Positions 54,601 to 63,117 of a stretch of DNA of 64,000 nucleotides are shown in pieces. A program made the translations under genes and the position numbers. Source of the DNA: Vicinamibacterales bacterium (GTDB lineage Bacteria; Acidobacteriota; Vicinamibacteria; Vicinamibacterales; Fen-181). The notes below the pieces were generated by a model, which did no database searches, was not told the DNA's origin, and saw only the letters and a program-made list of their open reading frames with translations. Numbering within the stretch: the stretch's first letter is position 1; the number at the start of each line of letters is the position of its first letter. Where the stretch lies: contig DASXVO010000052.1 in NCBI GenBank assembly GCA_036504215.1, positions 16,683-80,682 on the forward strand, in the 5' to 3' direction.

Positions 54601-55100
54601 GCCAGCTCGGTGATCGCCATCACGGCTGCGTTACCTGGCGCCTGAATGGCCAGCAGGGCCGTGAAGGCCTCCGCATCTCGGTGGTTGCGTGCGTGGTCGA
54701 TGACCAGTTGCGCCCCTTTCAGATAGGCGCCGTAGTCGGCCAGCATCTGCCGGTACTTGGCTCTTGCCCCCTCGTCATCAATGGCCTTGGAGTACTCGGT
54801 CGCGGCCGCCTGGAACGCGGCGTCGTAGTCGGCAATCTTCCGGACTTCCTTCTCGATGCTGGCCGAGTCCTGGTACAGGATGGCCGAGCGGATCGAAACC
54901 CGCAGCAGGCAGAAGTCGATCGAGGCCTGCTTGATGTTCGAGATCGCGCTCGTCTCCTTCTGGTACATCCGTGTGACCAGCCCCATGATGGTCGCCGTGC
55001 TGTACACTCCGGTGACGCCTACAGCGCCCGTGAGGATCAGCACCACCATGAAGGCGCCCGTCAGCTTCACGCCAGTCTTGATATTGTTCAAACCAATCAT
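51651..55100 (-). CDS. Methyl-accepting chemotaxis protein with tandem HAMP-like repeats and PAS domain
   Basis: Very long chemoreceptor, 1149 residues. Two membrane helices (about 10-32 and 190-212) bracket a four-helix-bundle sensor. A HAMP domain follows, then a tandem array to about residue 690 in which [29 protein letters not shown] and [12 protein letters not shown] recur three times each. A PAS-like domain comes next with four closely spaced cysteines ([21 protein letters not shown]). A further HAMP-like segment and the signalling hairpin ([36 protein letters not shown]) end the protein. No CheR-tethering pentapeptide is seen at the C-terminus (GRFSL). The ligand is unknown; no che genes are in the window. 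Confidence 0.88.
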   Translation of the reverse strand: MIGLNNIKTGVKLTGAFMVVLILTGAVGVTGVYSTATIMGLVTRMYQKETSAISNIKQASIDFCLLRVSIRSAILYQDSASIEKEVRKIADYDAAFQAAATEYSKAIDDEGARAKYRQMLADYGAYLKGAQLVIDHARNHRDAEAFTALLAIQAPGNAAVMAITELAEEHDKQAAGAYEEAKALAARSYRVVIGVMLAAMLAALVIGFLLTRHLTKPLTGVVQMLQELTHGHLGQRLNLRRRDEFGVLAQSMDQFADDLQATVVGSMQKIAAGDLAVDVKPKDAQDEIVPAITRTVAALRGLVAEAGMLSRAAVEGRLATRGDAQKFEGGYRDIITGVNNTLDAVIGPLNVAAEYVDRIAKGDIPPKITDTYRGDFNEIKSNLNVCIESLAAKAEVADAIAKGNLAVTVAVASDQDRLGHAMQTMKAAIEALVVDVRLLGQSAVEGKLATRADASRHGGDFRKIVEGVNATLDAVIGPLNVAAEYVDRIAKGDIPPRITDTFAGDFNEIKTNLNTCIDAVHALVADANALSQAAVAGRLATRADAGKHQGDFRRIVEGVNATLDAVIGPLNVAAEYVDRIAKGDIPSRITDSYAGDFNEIKNNLNTCIDAVHALVADAAALATAAAEGQLGTRGDAAKHGGDFGKIVNGINATIDALVGHLDVVPAPAFIVDRDFAIRYANLAAAGLAGLTPRAMVGTHCYDHFKTLDCRTEKCATGLCMRQLIQVSSETEAHPQGKQFEIAYTGVPIRDGQGRVAGAMEFITDQTAVKRAARVAVKVSDFQSAEVLKFVASLDRVAKGDLAVETAVAQADEDTREFADNFAKLNQALGMMIQGVRNLVQDTNRLAEAALAGKIRERADASHHAGEFRNVVDGVNRTLDLLTEPIVQVTQSAKSLGASSEELTTISQQMAANAEETATQTNVVSAASEQVSKNLTVVATSSEEMLASIREIAKSANEAARMAKNAVGVANATNETVKKLGDSSIEIGNVIKVITSIAEQTNLLALNATIEAARAGDAGKGFAVVANEVKELAKATAKATEEISQKIEAIQGETKGAVTAIGEIGSLITQIDDVSNTIASAVEEQTATTNEIGRNITEAARGAGEIARNVSSVAGAAQSASHGASDTQKAARALSEMAAQLQTLVGRFSL

Positions 55101-55564
55101 GATCGTCTCCAGCCTCGCCGATTGGGCGGACCCACCGCGACCGGGATCGTCGAGTCGGTGGTGCCAGATCGGCCGTTCCAGGCGCGGTCTACGCTCGAGG
55201 TCTGATCCCCGGTCGTAGTGTCGTCAGTCGTCGGCCATTTCTCGCATGAACGTGGGTGTGGCGCATCCAGACAGTGCAAGGCGGCAGCCACATCAGGAAC
55301 GGTCGATTCCGGCAGCGCCCCGACTGTAACTGGTCCACGGTGAGCCAACTGCGGACAGGAGTGAGCGGCAGGCGCACTCCGCGGATGTCGGGATCGCGGG
55401 TGAGGCGGTCGGCCGACCGACACGAACATCGATCGATGGCGGCATAGCTCGACGGCAGAGCGCCGGCATGGTTGGGCCGCGAACCGGATCGTGGTGATTG
55501 GCGGCAGCGTCCGCACGGGCGCGGGCGGCGGCGATGGCGCTCACAGGAGAGAGGCGGGGAAGTT
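55101..55564. other. 464-base region without a recognisable gene
   Basis: This stretch lies between the chemoreceptor start and tRNA-Glu. Both strands carry short open frames of GC-shadow character without family motifs or ribosome sites. It should hold the chemoreceptor promoter and leader, but no confident -35/-10 or -24/-12 pair was found. No repeat or hairpin stands out. Confidence 0.5.
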
Positions 55565-55639
55565 TGGTACCGGTACGGGGATTCGAACCCCGGTCCCGTG
55601 GCTGAGAACCACGTGTCCTAACCCCTAGACGATACCGGC
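55565..55639 (-). tRNA. tRNA-Glu (anticodon CTC), CCA encoded
   Basis: Reading the minus strand, the acceptor stem GCCGGTA pairs with TACCGGT (one G-U at 1-72). The D-arm is TCGTCTAGGGGTTAGGAC, the anticodon stem CGTGG/CCACG encloses loop TTCTCAG with anticodon CTC, and the T-arm is CGGGG-TTCGAAT-CCCCG. Discriminator A and an encoded CCA follow. The cloverleaf is complete and the identity elements fit tRNA-Glu. Confidence 0.95.
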
Positions 55640-55777
55640 ACCCAGAGGTCGTTCGAGCTTTTGATGATACACGGAGGCTCGCGCGGCGGTCAAGGTGCCT
55701 GCCTCTGTCGGGCGCCCAGAGCCGCCTGCTCGTGCGTGCCTTGCGCAACGGACCCTCGGCGGGTCACTATTGCGCCC

Positions 55778-57232
55778 GTGGCTGTTCGCAATCCCTCGTG
55801 GCTGCTGGCGGCGCGGCTCCTGGCCGTCCTGGGAATCGTGGCGGCCGTGGTCTTCGTCTATACGAGGATCTTCCCCGTCAACAGCACCACGGTCGCATTG
55901 ACGCTGCTCCTGGCCGTCCTCGGCATCGCCTCGCACTGGGGGCTCATCGAGGCCCTGGTGACGGCCATCACATCGGTGGTCTGCGTCAATTACTTCTTCC
56001 TCGCGCCCGTCGGAACGCTGACGATCGCCGACCCGCAGAACTGGATTGCGCTGCTGGCGTTCCTGGTCACGGCAGTGGTCGCCAGCCAGTTGTCGGCGAG
56101 CGCGCGGCGGGAGGCGCGGGAAGCGGCGGCCCGTTCGGGCGAGATCGAGCGTCTCTACAGCCTCAGCCGCAGCCTGATGGTCACGGGCGAAGCGGACAAC
56201 ATCTCCGAACAGCTCGTGGGACACATCCGGCGCACGCTTCCTGTTGCCGCGGTCGCCTTCTTCGACCGGGCTGAGGATCGCGTGTTTCGCGCGGGCGACG
56301 AGTCGCGGGGACTGCCCGACGCCCGGCTCCGGGATGCCGCGCTCCAGGAGACGGTCTTTCAGGACTTCGCGGCAGGCGAGACGATTCTGCCGGTGACGCT
56401 TGGCGGCCGGGTGATCGGCAGCATCGGGTTCGCCGGTCAGGCGGAATCGGAGTCCGCCTACCGCGCCGTGGCCAGCCTGGCGGCCATCGCGGTCGAACGG
56501 GCCCGCGGACGCGAAGCGGCGAGTCGGGCGGAGGCGGCCCGGCAGAGCCAGGAGTTGAAGTCGGCGATCCTCGACAGCGTCGCGCACGATTTCAAGACCC
56601 CGCTCACGTCGATCAAGGCCGCCGCGACCGGCCTGCTCGAAGGGAAACTCGAAGCCGACACGTCGCGCGATCTGGCACAGGTCATCGACGAGGAGGCAGA
56701 TCGCCTGAACGTGATGGTGACCGACGCCATCCAGACCGCGCGGATCGACGCGGGCGATCTCCACCCACGGCGCGAGCCGTGTTCCGCGGTTGAAATCCTC
56801 GAGCGCGCGGTTGCGGCGTGTGCCGGGCGCCTCGAAGGCAGGGCGATCACGTGGGACATCGAGGCGGCCCTGCCGGCCGTGAACGTCGACGCGAGCCTGG
56901 TGGCGCTCGTGCTGCGCCAGGTGCTCGACAACGCGCTCAAGTACTCGCCCCCCGACAGCCCCCTCCATGTGTCGGCGCGCGTCAGCGGCCGGCAGGTTCG
57001 TCTTGGGGTGTCGGATCGTGGGGTCGGCGTCGCAAGCCGCGAACGGGTGCGCGTGTTCGACCGGCTGTACCGAGGCGACGCAGGAAACCAGGCCCCGGGC
57101 ACCGGCATGGGGCTCGCCATCGCGCGCCAGATCGTCGAGGCGCACGACGGCCGCATCTGGGCCGAGGATCATGACGGGGGCGGCAGCACGTTCGCCTTCA
57201 CGCTGCCGATTGCCGGCGAGGACGAACCATGA
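55778..57232 (+). CDS. KdpD-like sensor histidine kinase lacking the KdpD sensor domain
   Basis: Membrane histidine kinase of about 484 residues. From GTG 55778 it begins with a DUF4118-type four-helix membrane block (LAARLLAVLGIVAAVVFVYTRIF ... VVCVNYFFLAPVGTLTI), then a GAF-like domain (about 125-250), the phosphoacceptor helix SVAHDFKTPLTSIKAAATG, and an ATPase domain with DNALKYSPPDSP, DRGVGV and GTGMGLAIARQIVEAHDG. This is the C-terminal half of KdpD; the N-terminal KdpD and USP domains are absent. Its stop overlaps the regulator start (ATGA). It lies just after tRNA-Glu, and the open frame reaches back to 55661 without kinase sequence. Confidence 0.85.
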   Translation: MAVRNPSWLLAARLLAVLGIVAAVVFVYTRIFPVNSTTVALTLLLAVLGIASHWGLIEALVTAITSVVCVNYFFLAPVGTLTIADPQNWIALLAFLVTAVVASQLSASARREAREAAARSGEIERLYSLSRSLMVTGEADNISEQLVGHIRRTLPVAAVAFFDRAEDRVFRAGDESRGLPDARLRDAALQETVFQDFAAGETILPVTLGGRVIGSIGFAGQAESESAYRAVASLAAIAVERARGREAASRAEAARQSQELKSAILDSVAHDFKTPLTSIKAAATGLLEGKLEADTSRDLAQVIDEEADRLNVMVTDAIQTARIDAGDLHPRREPCSAVEILERAVAACAGRLEGRAITWDIEAALPAVNVDASLVALVLRQVLDNALKYSPPDSPLHVSARVSGRQVRLGVSDRGVGVASRERVRVFDRLYRGDAGNQAPGTGMGLAIARQIVEAHDGRIWAEDHDGGGSTFAFTLPIAGEDEP

Positions 57233-57951
57233 CCGCGCGAATCCTCGTCATAGACGATGAGCCGCAGATTCGGCGCGTGATGCGGACCACGCTCGTGGCC
57301 TCCGGCTACGTGGTCACCGACGCCCGCAGTGGCGAAGAGGGCCTGCAGAAGCTGAGGGACGCCAGGCCGGATCTGATCCTGCTGGACCTCAACATGCCGG
57401 GGATGGGCGGCATGGCCGCGTGCCGGGAGATTCGCCACGCCTGGGACGGACCGATCATCGTCCTGTCGGTGCGCGGTGGCGACCACGACAAGGTGGAAGC
57501 GCTCGATGCCGGCGCGGACGACTACGTGACCAAGCCGTTCAGCACGACCGAACTGCTCGCGCGCATCCGCGCGGCCCTCCGGCGCGCGCCGACCGCCTGG
57601 GCTGAGGACACGCCTCCCGCGCTCGTCCTGGGCTGCGTTCGCGTGGACTTCCGCACGCGTCGCATCATCCAGGGCGACAGTGAAGTCCGCCTGACACCGA
57701 AGGAATTCGACCTCCTGGAGTACCTCGTCGCCCACGCGGGCACGGTCATCCCCCACGCGCGCCTGCTCCAGGCGGTGTGGGGACCGGACTACGGGAACGA
57801 GGTCGAGTACCTGCGCGTGTTCATCAACCACCTGCGCAAGAAAGTCGAGGTCGACCCGGCAAGTCCGCGGTTCATCCTCACCGAGCCGAGGGTCGGCTAT
57901 CGCTTCGAGCGGCCGCCCGCATCGGATACCGATCGTCCAGCGCAAGGTTGA
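57229..57951 (+). CDS. kdpE: OmpR/PhoB-family response regulator KdpE
   Basis: Response regulator expected to control the kdpFABC genes. The receiver has ILVIDDEPQIRRVM, the phosphoacceptor Asp in LILLDLNMPGMGG, the Ser in VLSVRGGDHDK and the Lys in YVTKPFSTTELLARI. The C-terminal winged helix (LTPKEFDLLEYLVAHAGTVIPHARLLQAVWG ... VFINHLRKKVE) is KdpE-like. At 240 residues it matches. It is translationally coupled to the kinase. Its last 74 bases overlap the convergent kdpC gene. Its binding site may be the 11-bp repeats at 63063. Confidence 0.88.
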   Translation: MTARILVIDDEPQIRRVMRTTLVASGYVVTDARSGEEGLQKLRDARPDLILLDLNMPGMGGMAACREIRHAWDGPIIVLSVRGGDHDKVEALDAGADDYVTKPFSTTELLARIRAALRRAPTAWAEDTPPALVLGCVRVDFRTRRIIQGDSEVRLTPKEFDLLEYLVAHAGTVIPHARLLQAVWGPDYGNEVEYLRVFINHLRKKVEVDPASPRFILTEPRVGYRFERPPASDTDRPAQG

Positions 57952-58495
57952 GCAGCAGCACGTTGACCCGCGGTTCGCCGAGGAACCCGAGTTGACGGCC
58001 CTCCGTGTGGGCCTCGATCAGGCGCTCGATGATCGCGGGCGTGACGCCGCGCACCCTCGCCACCCGCGCGGCTTGAAACGCCGCGTTCGCCGGCGTGATG
58101 TGAGGGTCGAGGCCGGATGCCGACGCGGTCACCAGATCGATCGGCACCGGGCCGCTCCCGTCTTCCCGGCGTGCAGCGTCGGCCCGCGCGCGGACGAGAG
58201 CAACCAGCGCCGCGCTGGTCGGCCCCAGATTCGAACCGCCTGACGCGGTGGCGTCATACCCGGCAGGTCCCGCGGCCGATGGACGGGAATGGAAGTACTC
58301 GGGTGCCGAGAACGGCTGCCCGATCAGGCGTGAACCGATCACCCGGCCATTCCTGACGATGAGCTGGCCGTCGGCGCTGTCAGGAAACAGGAGTTGCGCG
58401 CACGCCGTCACGGCCAGCGGATAGGCAACCCCGAGAAGCCCGGTGGCGACCAGAATCATCAGAACGGCAGTCCGCAGATTGGCGGCAATCCTCAT
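57878..58495 (-). CDS. kdpC: Potassium-transporting ATPase subunit KdpC
   Basis: Single-span subunit that stabilises the KdpFABC complex. The N-terminal membrane helix is LMILVATGLLGVAYPLAVTAC; GRVIGSRLIGQPFSAPEYFHSRPSAAG and ASGGSNLGPT are KdpC signatures, and VTASASGLDPHITPANAAFQAARVARVRG is the conserved C-terminal block. The length of 205 is usual. It is the last gene of kdpFABC, 20 bases after kdpB, and overlaps kdpE tail to tail. Confidence 0.92.
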   Translation of the reverse strand: MRIAANLRTAVLMILVATGLLGVAYPLAVTACAQLLFPDSADGQLIVRNGRVIGSRLIGQPFSAPEYFHSRPSAAGPAGYDATASGGSNLGPTSAALVALVRARADAARREDGSGPVPIDLVTASASGLDPHITPANAAFQAARVARVRGVTPAIIERLIEAHTEGRQLGFLGEPRVNVLLLNLALDDRYPMRAAARSDSRPSAR

Positions 58496-58515
58496 GTGGC
58501 CCTCGTCGGCAACTG

Positions 58516-60552
58516 CTAGGCCAGCCGCAGCAGGCCAATCACCATGTCGATCGCCTTGATCCCCGCGAACGGCAGCAGCAGGCCGCCGACGCCGTAGATC
58601 AGGAAGTTGCGGCGCAGCAGCGCCGCTGCGCTCATCGGCCGGTAGCGCACACCGCGCAGCGCGAGCGGCACGAGCGCGACGATGATCAGGGCGTTGAAGA
58701 TGACGGCCGAGAGGATCGCCGACTGCGGCGTTCGCAGGCGCATGACGTTCAGGGCCGCGAGCACCGGAAACGCGCCCATGAACATCGCCGGGATGATGGC
58801 GAAGTACTTGGACACGTCGTTCGCAATCGAGAACGTCGTCAGGGCGCCGCGCGTCATCAGCAGTTGCTTGCCGATCTCGACGACCTCGAGCAGCTTCGTC
58901 GGATTCGAGTCGAGATCCACCATGTTGCCGGCTTCCTTTGCAGCCTGCGTCCCGGAATTCATCGCCACGCCGACGTCGGCCTGCGCAAGCGCGGGCGCGT
59001 CGTTCGTCCCGTCACCGGTCATCGCCACCAGCTTGCCGTCGGCCTGTTCGCGCGCGATCAGTCGCATCTTGTCTTCCGGCGTGGCCTCCGCCAGGAAGTC
59101 GTCGACGCCTGCTTCGTTCGCAATCGCCGCGGCGGTCAGCGGGTTGTCGCCCGTAATCATCACGGTCCGGATCCCCATCGCGCGAAGCTCGGCAAAGCGC
59201 TCTCGGATTCCGCCCTTCACGATGTCCTTCAGGTGGATCACGCCAAGAGCTCGGCCGCGTTCCGCGACGACGAGCGGCGTGCCACCGGACGACGCCACGC
59301 TCGAGGTGAGCATCCGCAGGTCCTCCGGCACGGCCCCGCCGTGCGATCGCACGTAGCGCTCGATGGCATCGACCGAGCCCTTCCGAATTTCCCGCCCGTC
59401 GAGGTTCACGCCGGACATGCGCGTCAGCGCCGTGAAGGGCACGAACGTCGCGCCGCTCGGCTGGAGCGATCGTCCCCGCAGCGCGTACCGGGTCTTCGCC
59501 AGCACGACAATCGATCGACCCTCCGGCGTCTCGTCCGCCAGCGATGCCAGCTGTGCGGCGTCGGCCAGGTCGGTCTCGGTCACGCCCGCGGCCGGAAGGA
59601 ACTCGGTCGCCTGTCGGTTGCCGAAGGTGATCGTCCCGGTCTTGTCGAGCAGCAGCGTCTGGACGTCGCCTGCTGCCTCGACCGCGCGTCCTGACATCGC
59701 CAGGACGTTCCGCTGGACGAGGCGATCCATCCCGGCAATCCCAATCGCCGACAGCAGGCCTCCGATCGTCGTCGGGATCAGGCAGACCAGCAGCGCGGCC
59801 AGGACGAAGATCGACTGCGGTGCCCCCGAGTACTGGGCGAGCGGTTCGAGCGTGACGACGGCAATCAGGAAGACGATCGTCAGGCCGGCGAGCAGGATGT
59901 CGAGAGCCACCTCATTCGGCGTCTTCTGGCGTTCGGCACCTTCCACCAGCGCGATCATACGGTCGAGAAACGTCTCGCCGGGGTTCGACGTCACCCGGAC
60001 CTTGATCCAATCGGAAAGGACGCGCGTGCCGCCGGTCACTGCCGAACGGTCGCCGCCGGACTCCCGGATGACGGGCGCGGACTCGCCCGTGATGGCCGAT
60101 TCGTCAACCGTGGCCACGCCTTCGACCACGTCCCCGTCCGCGGGAATCACGTCGCCCGCCGGCACCATCACGAGGTCGCCCTTGCGCAGATCGGGAGCAC
60201 GAACGACCTCGATGTCCCCGCCCCTGGTCAGCCTGCGCGCGAGCGTATCGGTTCGCGAACGGCGGAGAGAGTCGGCCTGCGCCTTCCCACGGCCTTCCGC
60301 CATCGCCTCCGCGAAGTTGGCGAAGAGCACCGTCAGCCACAGCCAGACCGTGATCTGAAGTTCGAATCCAACGTCGGGCACCGAACGGAACAGGTCCCGC
60401 ACGAGTTGAACCGCGGTGAGCGCGCTGCCCAGCTCCACCACGAACATCACCGGGTTTCGCATCATCAGGCGAGGGTTCAACTTGAGCACGGCGGCCCAGG
60501 CCGAACGAAGGACCAGTTGCGGGTTCGAGAAGGACGGGGAGGTGGCAGTCAT
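58516..60552 (-). CDS. kdpB: Potassium-transporting P-type ATPase subunit KdpB
   Basis: Catalytic subunit of the high-affinity K+ pump. The phosphorylation motif is [17 protein letters not shown] appears in [14 protein letters not shown]; the hinge motif is [21 protein letters not shown]; and the P-domain has [16 protein letters not shown]. The 678-residue length and the N-terminal [18 protein letters not shown] are typical. It lies between kdpA (15 bases) and kdpC. Confidence 0.95.
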   Translation of the reverse strand: MTATSPSFSNPQLVLRSAWAAVLKLNPRLMMRNPVMFVVELGSALTAVQLVRDLFRSVPDVGFELQITVWLWLTVLFANFAEAMAEGRGKAQADSLRRSRTDTLARRLTRGGDIEVVRAPDLRKGDLVMVPAGDVIPADGDVVEGVATVDESAITGESAPVIRESGGDRSAVTGGTRVLSDWIKVRVTSNPGETFLDRMIALVEGAERQKTPNEVALDILLAGLTIVFLIAVVTLEPLAQYSGAPQSIFVLAALLVCLIPTTIGGLLSAIGIAGMDRLVQRNVLAMSGRAVEAAGDVQTLLLDKTGTITFGNRQATEFLPAAGVTETDLADAAQLASLADETPEGRSIVVLAKTRYALRGRSLQPSGATFVPFTALTRMSGVNLDGREIRKGSVDAIERYVRSHGGAVPEDLRMLTSSVASSGGTPLVVAERGRALGVIHLKDIVKGGIRERFAELRAMGIRTVMITGDNPLTAAAIANEAGVDDFLAEATPEDKMRLIAREQADGKLVAMTGDGTNDAPALAQADVGVAMNSGTQAAKEAGNMVDLDSNPTKLLEVVEIGKQLLMTRGALTTFSIANDVSKYFAIIPAMFMGAFPVLAALNVMRLRTPQSAILSAVIFNALIIVALVPLALRGVRYRPMSAAALLRRNFLIYGVGGLLLPFAGIKAIDMVIGLLRLA

Positions 60553-60567
60553 GATCTGTTCGTGGCG

Positions 60568-62343
60568 TCAGAACGTGCGGCCCTGGCGCATCAACAGGTG
60601 CTCGACGATCGGACCGAGGCTGAGCGCCGGGAAGAACGTCAGCGCGCCGACGATCACAATCACCGAGACCAGCAGGGCGGTGAAGAGCGGCGTGGTCACG
60701 GGGAATGTCCCGGCAGAGACCGGCACCCGTTTCTTGCCCGCCAGGCTGCCCGCGATGGCCAGCGTCGGAACGATGACGAAGAAGCGCCCGATCAGCATTG
60801 CCATTGCGAGCGACACGTTGTACCAGCGCGTGTTGGCGCCGAGGCCGGCGAACGCCGACCCGTTGTTGCCGACACCGGACACGAACGCGTAGAGAATCTC
60901 CGTGAGACCGTGCGGCCCACGGTTGGCGATGGCCGATGTCCCGAATGCCGGCGACGCGATTGACACGGCCGTGAGCGCGAGGATCGTCAGCGGGAAGACC
61001 AGCACGGCCAGCATGGCCATCTTCACTTCGTGCGATTGAATCCGTTTCCCAAGGTACTCAGGCGTCCGGCCAACCATCAGGCCGGCAATGAAGACGGCCA
61101 AGACGATGAATACCAGGATGCCGTAGAGCCCCGACCCGACACCGCCGAACACGACCTCTCCCAGCATCACGTTGGCCAATGGCACCAGGCCGCCGATCGG
61201 CGTGAACGAATCGTGCATCGCATTGACCGCCCCGCAGCTCGCGTCCGTCGTCACGGTCGCAAAGAGCGCGGACCCGGCCACGCCGAACCGGACCTCCTTG
61301 CCCTCCATGTTGCCGCCGGGGCTCGATTGGCTTGCCTGCTGGTCGATCTGCGGCAGCAGTGGGTTCCCCTGGGCCTCCGCCCAGTAGGCCGTTGTCACGC
61401 CCGCGAGGAACAGGAACGCCATCGCGGCCCAGACGGCCCAGCCGTGGCGGCGCGATCCGGTCATCTCGCCGAGTGTCGCAGTCAACCCGGCGGAAAGGCT
61501 GAAAATGCCCAGCATCTCGAGGAAGTTGGAGAGCGGCGTCGGGTTCTCGAAGGGGTGGGCGCTGTTGGCGTTGAAGAATCCGCCGCCGTTCGTGCCCCAT
61601 TCCTTGATCGCCTCCTGTGACGCCACCGGACCCTGGGCGATCACCTGGCGATCGAGGGGCGGTGATGCCGCCTCGCGCCCGCCTGCCGTCGTCGCAAAGA
61701 CGTGGCGGTCCACGAGAAGGGCGGCGTCGTAGGCCCGGAAGTTCTGCACGACCCCCTGCGAGACCAGCACGAGCGCGCCGACGAAGGAGAACGGCAGGAG
61801 GATCCACAGGATGGCGCGTGTCACGTCGACCCAGAAGTTGCCGATGGTGCCCGCCTCGACCCGCGCGATGCCGCGAATGAAGGCGATCCCCAGTGCGATC
61901 CCTGTCGCCGCCGACACGAAGTTCTGCACCGCGAGCCCGGCCATCTGCGTGAGATAGCTCATCGTGGTCTCGCCGCTGTACGCCTGCCAGTCGGTGTTCG
62001 TGGCAAACGAGGCCGCGGTGTTGAAGGCCAGGCCGGGCGGCACGGCGGGAAGATGCTGTGGATTCAGCGGCAGCCACGCCTGCACGCGCTGCAGCAGGTA
62101 GACGCTGACCATCGAGACCAGGCCGAACAGCAGGGCGGCCGCCGCGTACTCGGTCCACCTCATCTCGCGCGTCGGGTCGACACGTGCGATGCGGTAGACG
62201 AGGCGTTCAACAGGTGCGACAAGGCCGTCAAGCAACGTCCTCTGGTTCGTGAAAACCCGCGCCATGAACCGTCCGAGCGGCACGGTGACGGCCGACACCA
62301 CGCCGAGGAACAGCAGGATCTGCAGCCACCCGTTCGCGGTCAT
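60568..62343 (-). CDS. kdpA: Potassium-transporting ATPase subunit KdpA
   Basis: K+-selective membrane subunit with four pore-loop repeats. Filter-type segments are visible, such as ATNTDWQAYSGETTMSYLTQM, EWGTNGGGFFNANSAHPFENP, CGAVNAMHDSFTPIGG and SGVGNNGSAFAGLGANTRWYN. The 591-residue length is usual. ATG 62343 lies one base after the kdpF stop (TGAGATG), indicating coupled translation. Confidence 0.95.
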   Translation of the reverse strand: MTANGWLQILLFLGVVSAVTVPLGRFMARVFTNQRTLLDGLVAPVERLVYRIARVDPTREMRWTEYAAAALLFGLVSMVSVYLLQRVQAWLPLNPQHLPAVPPGLAFNTAASFATNTDWQAYSGETTMSYLTQMAGLAVQNFVSAATGIALGIAFIRGIARVEAGTIGNFWVDVTRAILWILLPFSFVGALVLVSQGVVQNFRAYDAALLVDRHVFATTAGGREAASPPLDRQVIAQGPVASQEAIKEWGTNGGGFFNANSAHPFENPTPLSNFLEMLGIFSLSAGLTATLGEMTGSRRHGWAVWAAMAFLFLAGVTTAYWAEAQGNPLLPQIDQQASQSSPGGNMEGKEVRFGVAGSALFATVTTDASCGAVNAMHDSFTPIGGLVPLANVMLGEVVFGGVGSGLYGILVFIVLAVFIAGLMVGRTPEYLGKRIQSHEVKMAMLAVLVFPLTILALTAVSIASPAFGTSAIANRGPHGLTEILYAFVSGVGNNGSAFAGLGANTRWYNVSLAMAMLIGRFFVIVPTLAIAGSLAGKKRVPVSAGTFPVTTPLFTALLVSVIVIVGALTFFPALSLGPIVEHLLMRQGRTF

Positions 62344-62344
62344 C

Positions 62345-62434
62345 TCAGAGTCTCTCCGCCCGCAGCAGCGCGTACGTCAGGTAGACGAGAAGCAGCGCGG
62401 CGAGCGCCAGGGCGAACACAGCTTCATTTGTCAC
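62345..62434 (-). CDS. kdpF: Potassium-transporting ATPase small subunit KdpF
   Basis: A 29-residue peptide with a single membrane helix (FALALAALLLVYLTYALL) followed by RAERL, the usual KdpF ending. GTG 62434 is preceded by AGGGGAGAT at about 6 bases. It lies directly upstream of kdpA, where kdpF always occurs, and it overlaps the 35-residue open frame by 11 bases. It stabilises the KdpFABC complex. Confidence 0.85.
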   Translation of the reverse strand: MTNEAVFALALAALLLVYLTYALLRAERL

Positions 62435-62531
62435 GGTTGGATCTCCCCTCCAGCCGGTCGCAGCCGACGATGTACAGGAGACAGGCGCCGTAGAAGCACA
62501 GCGTGACGACGACGAAGATCACGTCCACCAT
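62424..62531 (-). CDS. 35-residue membrane peptide at the head of kdpFABC
   Basis: ATG 62531 starts a 35-residue product: one hydrophobic helix (VDVIFVVVTLCFYGACLLYIVG) and a basic tail ending in a stop that overlaps kdpF. It starts 2 bases after the stop of the USP-like gene. The ribosome site of kdpF lies inside it, so translation of the two is probably coupled. Similar one-helix open frames precede kdpF in other high-GC bacteria, to my knowledge without assigned function. The function is unknown. Confidence 0.55.
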   Translation of the reverse strand: MVDVIFVVVTLCFYGACLLYIVGCDRLEGRSNRDK

Positions 62532-62533
62532 AC

Positions 62534-63019
62534 TCAGTCACCAAATGCCGCGCCGATCCAGCGGCCGAGGCGTCCGCGAGCCGGGTTGACCTCCACTGCG
62601 TCCACGAGCACGACTCGATGACCATGCGCGGCCAGCCAGCGCGCAAGGCGCCGGTCCTTCGAGCCGAAGAGCCGCCTGATCCCGATGAACACAAGCGAGG
62701 CCGGATTGAGCGTTGCGCCGAGCATCGAGCGTTCGTCGCGACACACGCAGACGCGTACCGTCCCCGTGGGCACCACCGAGGCGAAGCGCTGCACGTCAAT
62801 GACCGGACCGACCGGCGACGCCTCGTCGAGCTGTTCGTGGAAGTCCACGACGCGAGGCACCACGATGATCAGTCGCGCGCCAAGACGCTGTCCGAACTCC
62901 CGCGCCGCCCCGACAGCCGCCTCGGTGCCCCGGCGCGAGGTGGCCACCACCGTCAGTTCCACGGCCCCGACCTCGAGTTGTGAGGCAGCGGCATCCGACC
63001 ACTCGTTGGCATTCATCAC
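62534..63019 (-). CDS. USP-like hypothetical protein upstream of kdpFABC
   Basis: Cytoplasmic protein of 161 residues with an alternating strand-helix pattern: VELTVVATSRRGTEAAVGAAREFGQRLGARLIIVVPRV, then TVRVCVCRDERSMLGATLNPASLVFIGIRR and HRVVLVDAVEV. This resembles a universal-stress/Rossmann-type fold, as in the USP part of KdpD, but lacks the G-x2-G-x9-G(S/T) ATP motif. It is the first gene of the kdp run, divergent from the KdpD N-terminal gene, so it may have a part in K+ sensing. That is inference from position. Confidence 0.6.
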   Translation of the reverse strand: MMNANEWSDAAASQLEVGAVELTVVATSRRGTEAAVGAAREFGQRLGARLIIVVPRVVDFHEQLDEASPVGPVIDVQRFASVVPTGTVRVCVCRDERSMLGATLNPASLVFIGIRRLFGSKDRRLARWLAAHGHRVVLVDAVEVNPARGRLGRWIGAAFGD

Positions 63020-63062
63020 TGTCAGCGTAGGCCGGTCTCCTAAACGCCGCGTAAGCGCGGGA

Positions 63063-63084
63063 TAAAGGAACCGTAAAGGACCCG
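63063..63084. promoter_or_regulatory. Two contiguous 11-bp direct repeats, candidate KdpE site
   Basis: TAAAGGAACCG (63063-63073) is followed immediately by TAAAGGACCCG (63074-63084), identical at 10 of 11 positions. They lie in the 98 bases between the divergent USP-like/kdpFABC run and the KdpD N-terminal gene. PhoB/OmpR-family regulators bind such 11-bp direct repeats. A small hairpin CCGCG-TAAG-CGCGG lies next to them at 63047-63060. Confidence 0.5.
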
Positions 63085-63117
63085 TACTTCGAGGAAGACG
63101 ACGGCTATGATGGTTCT

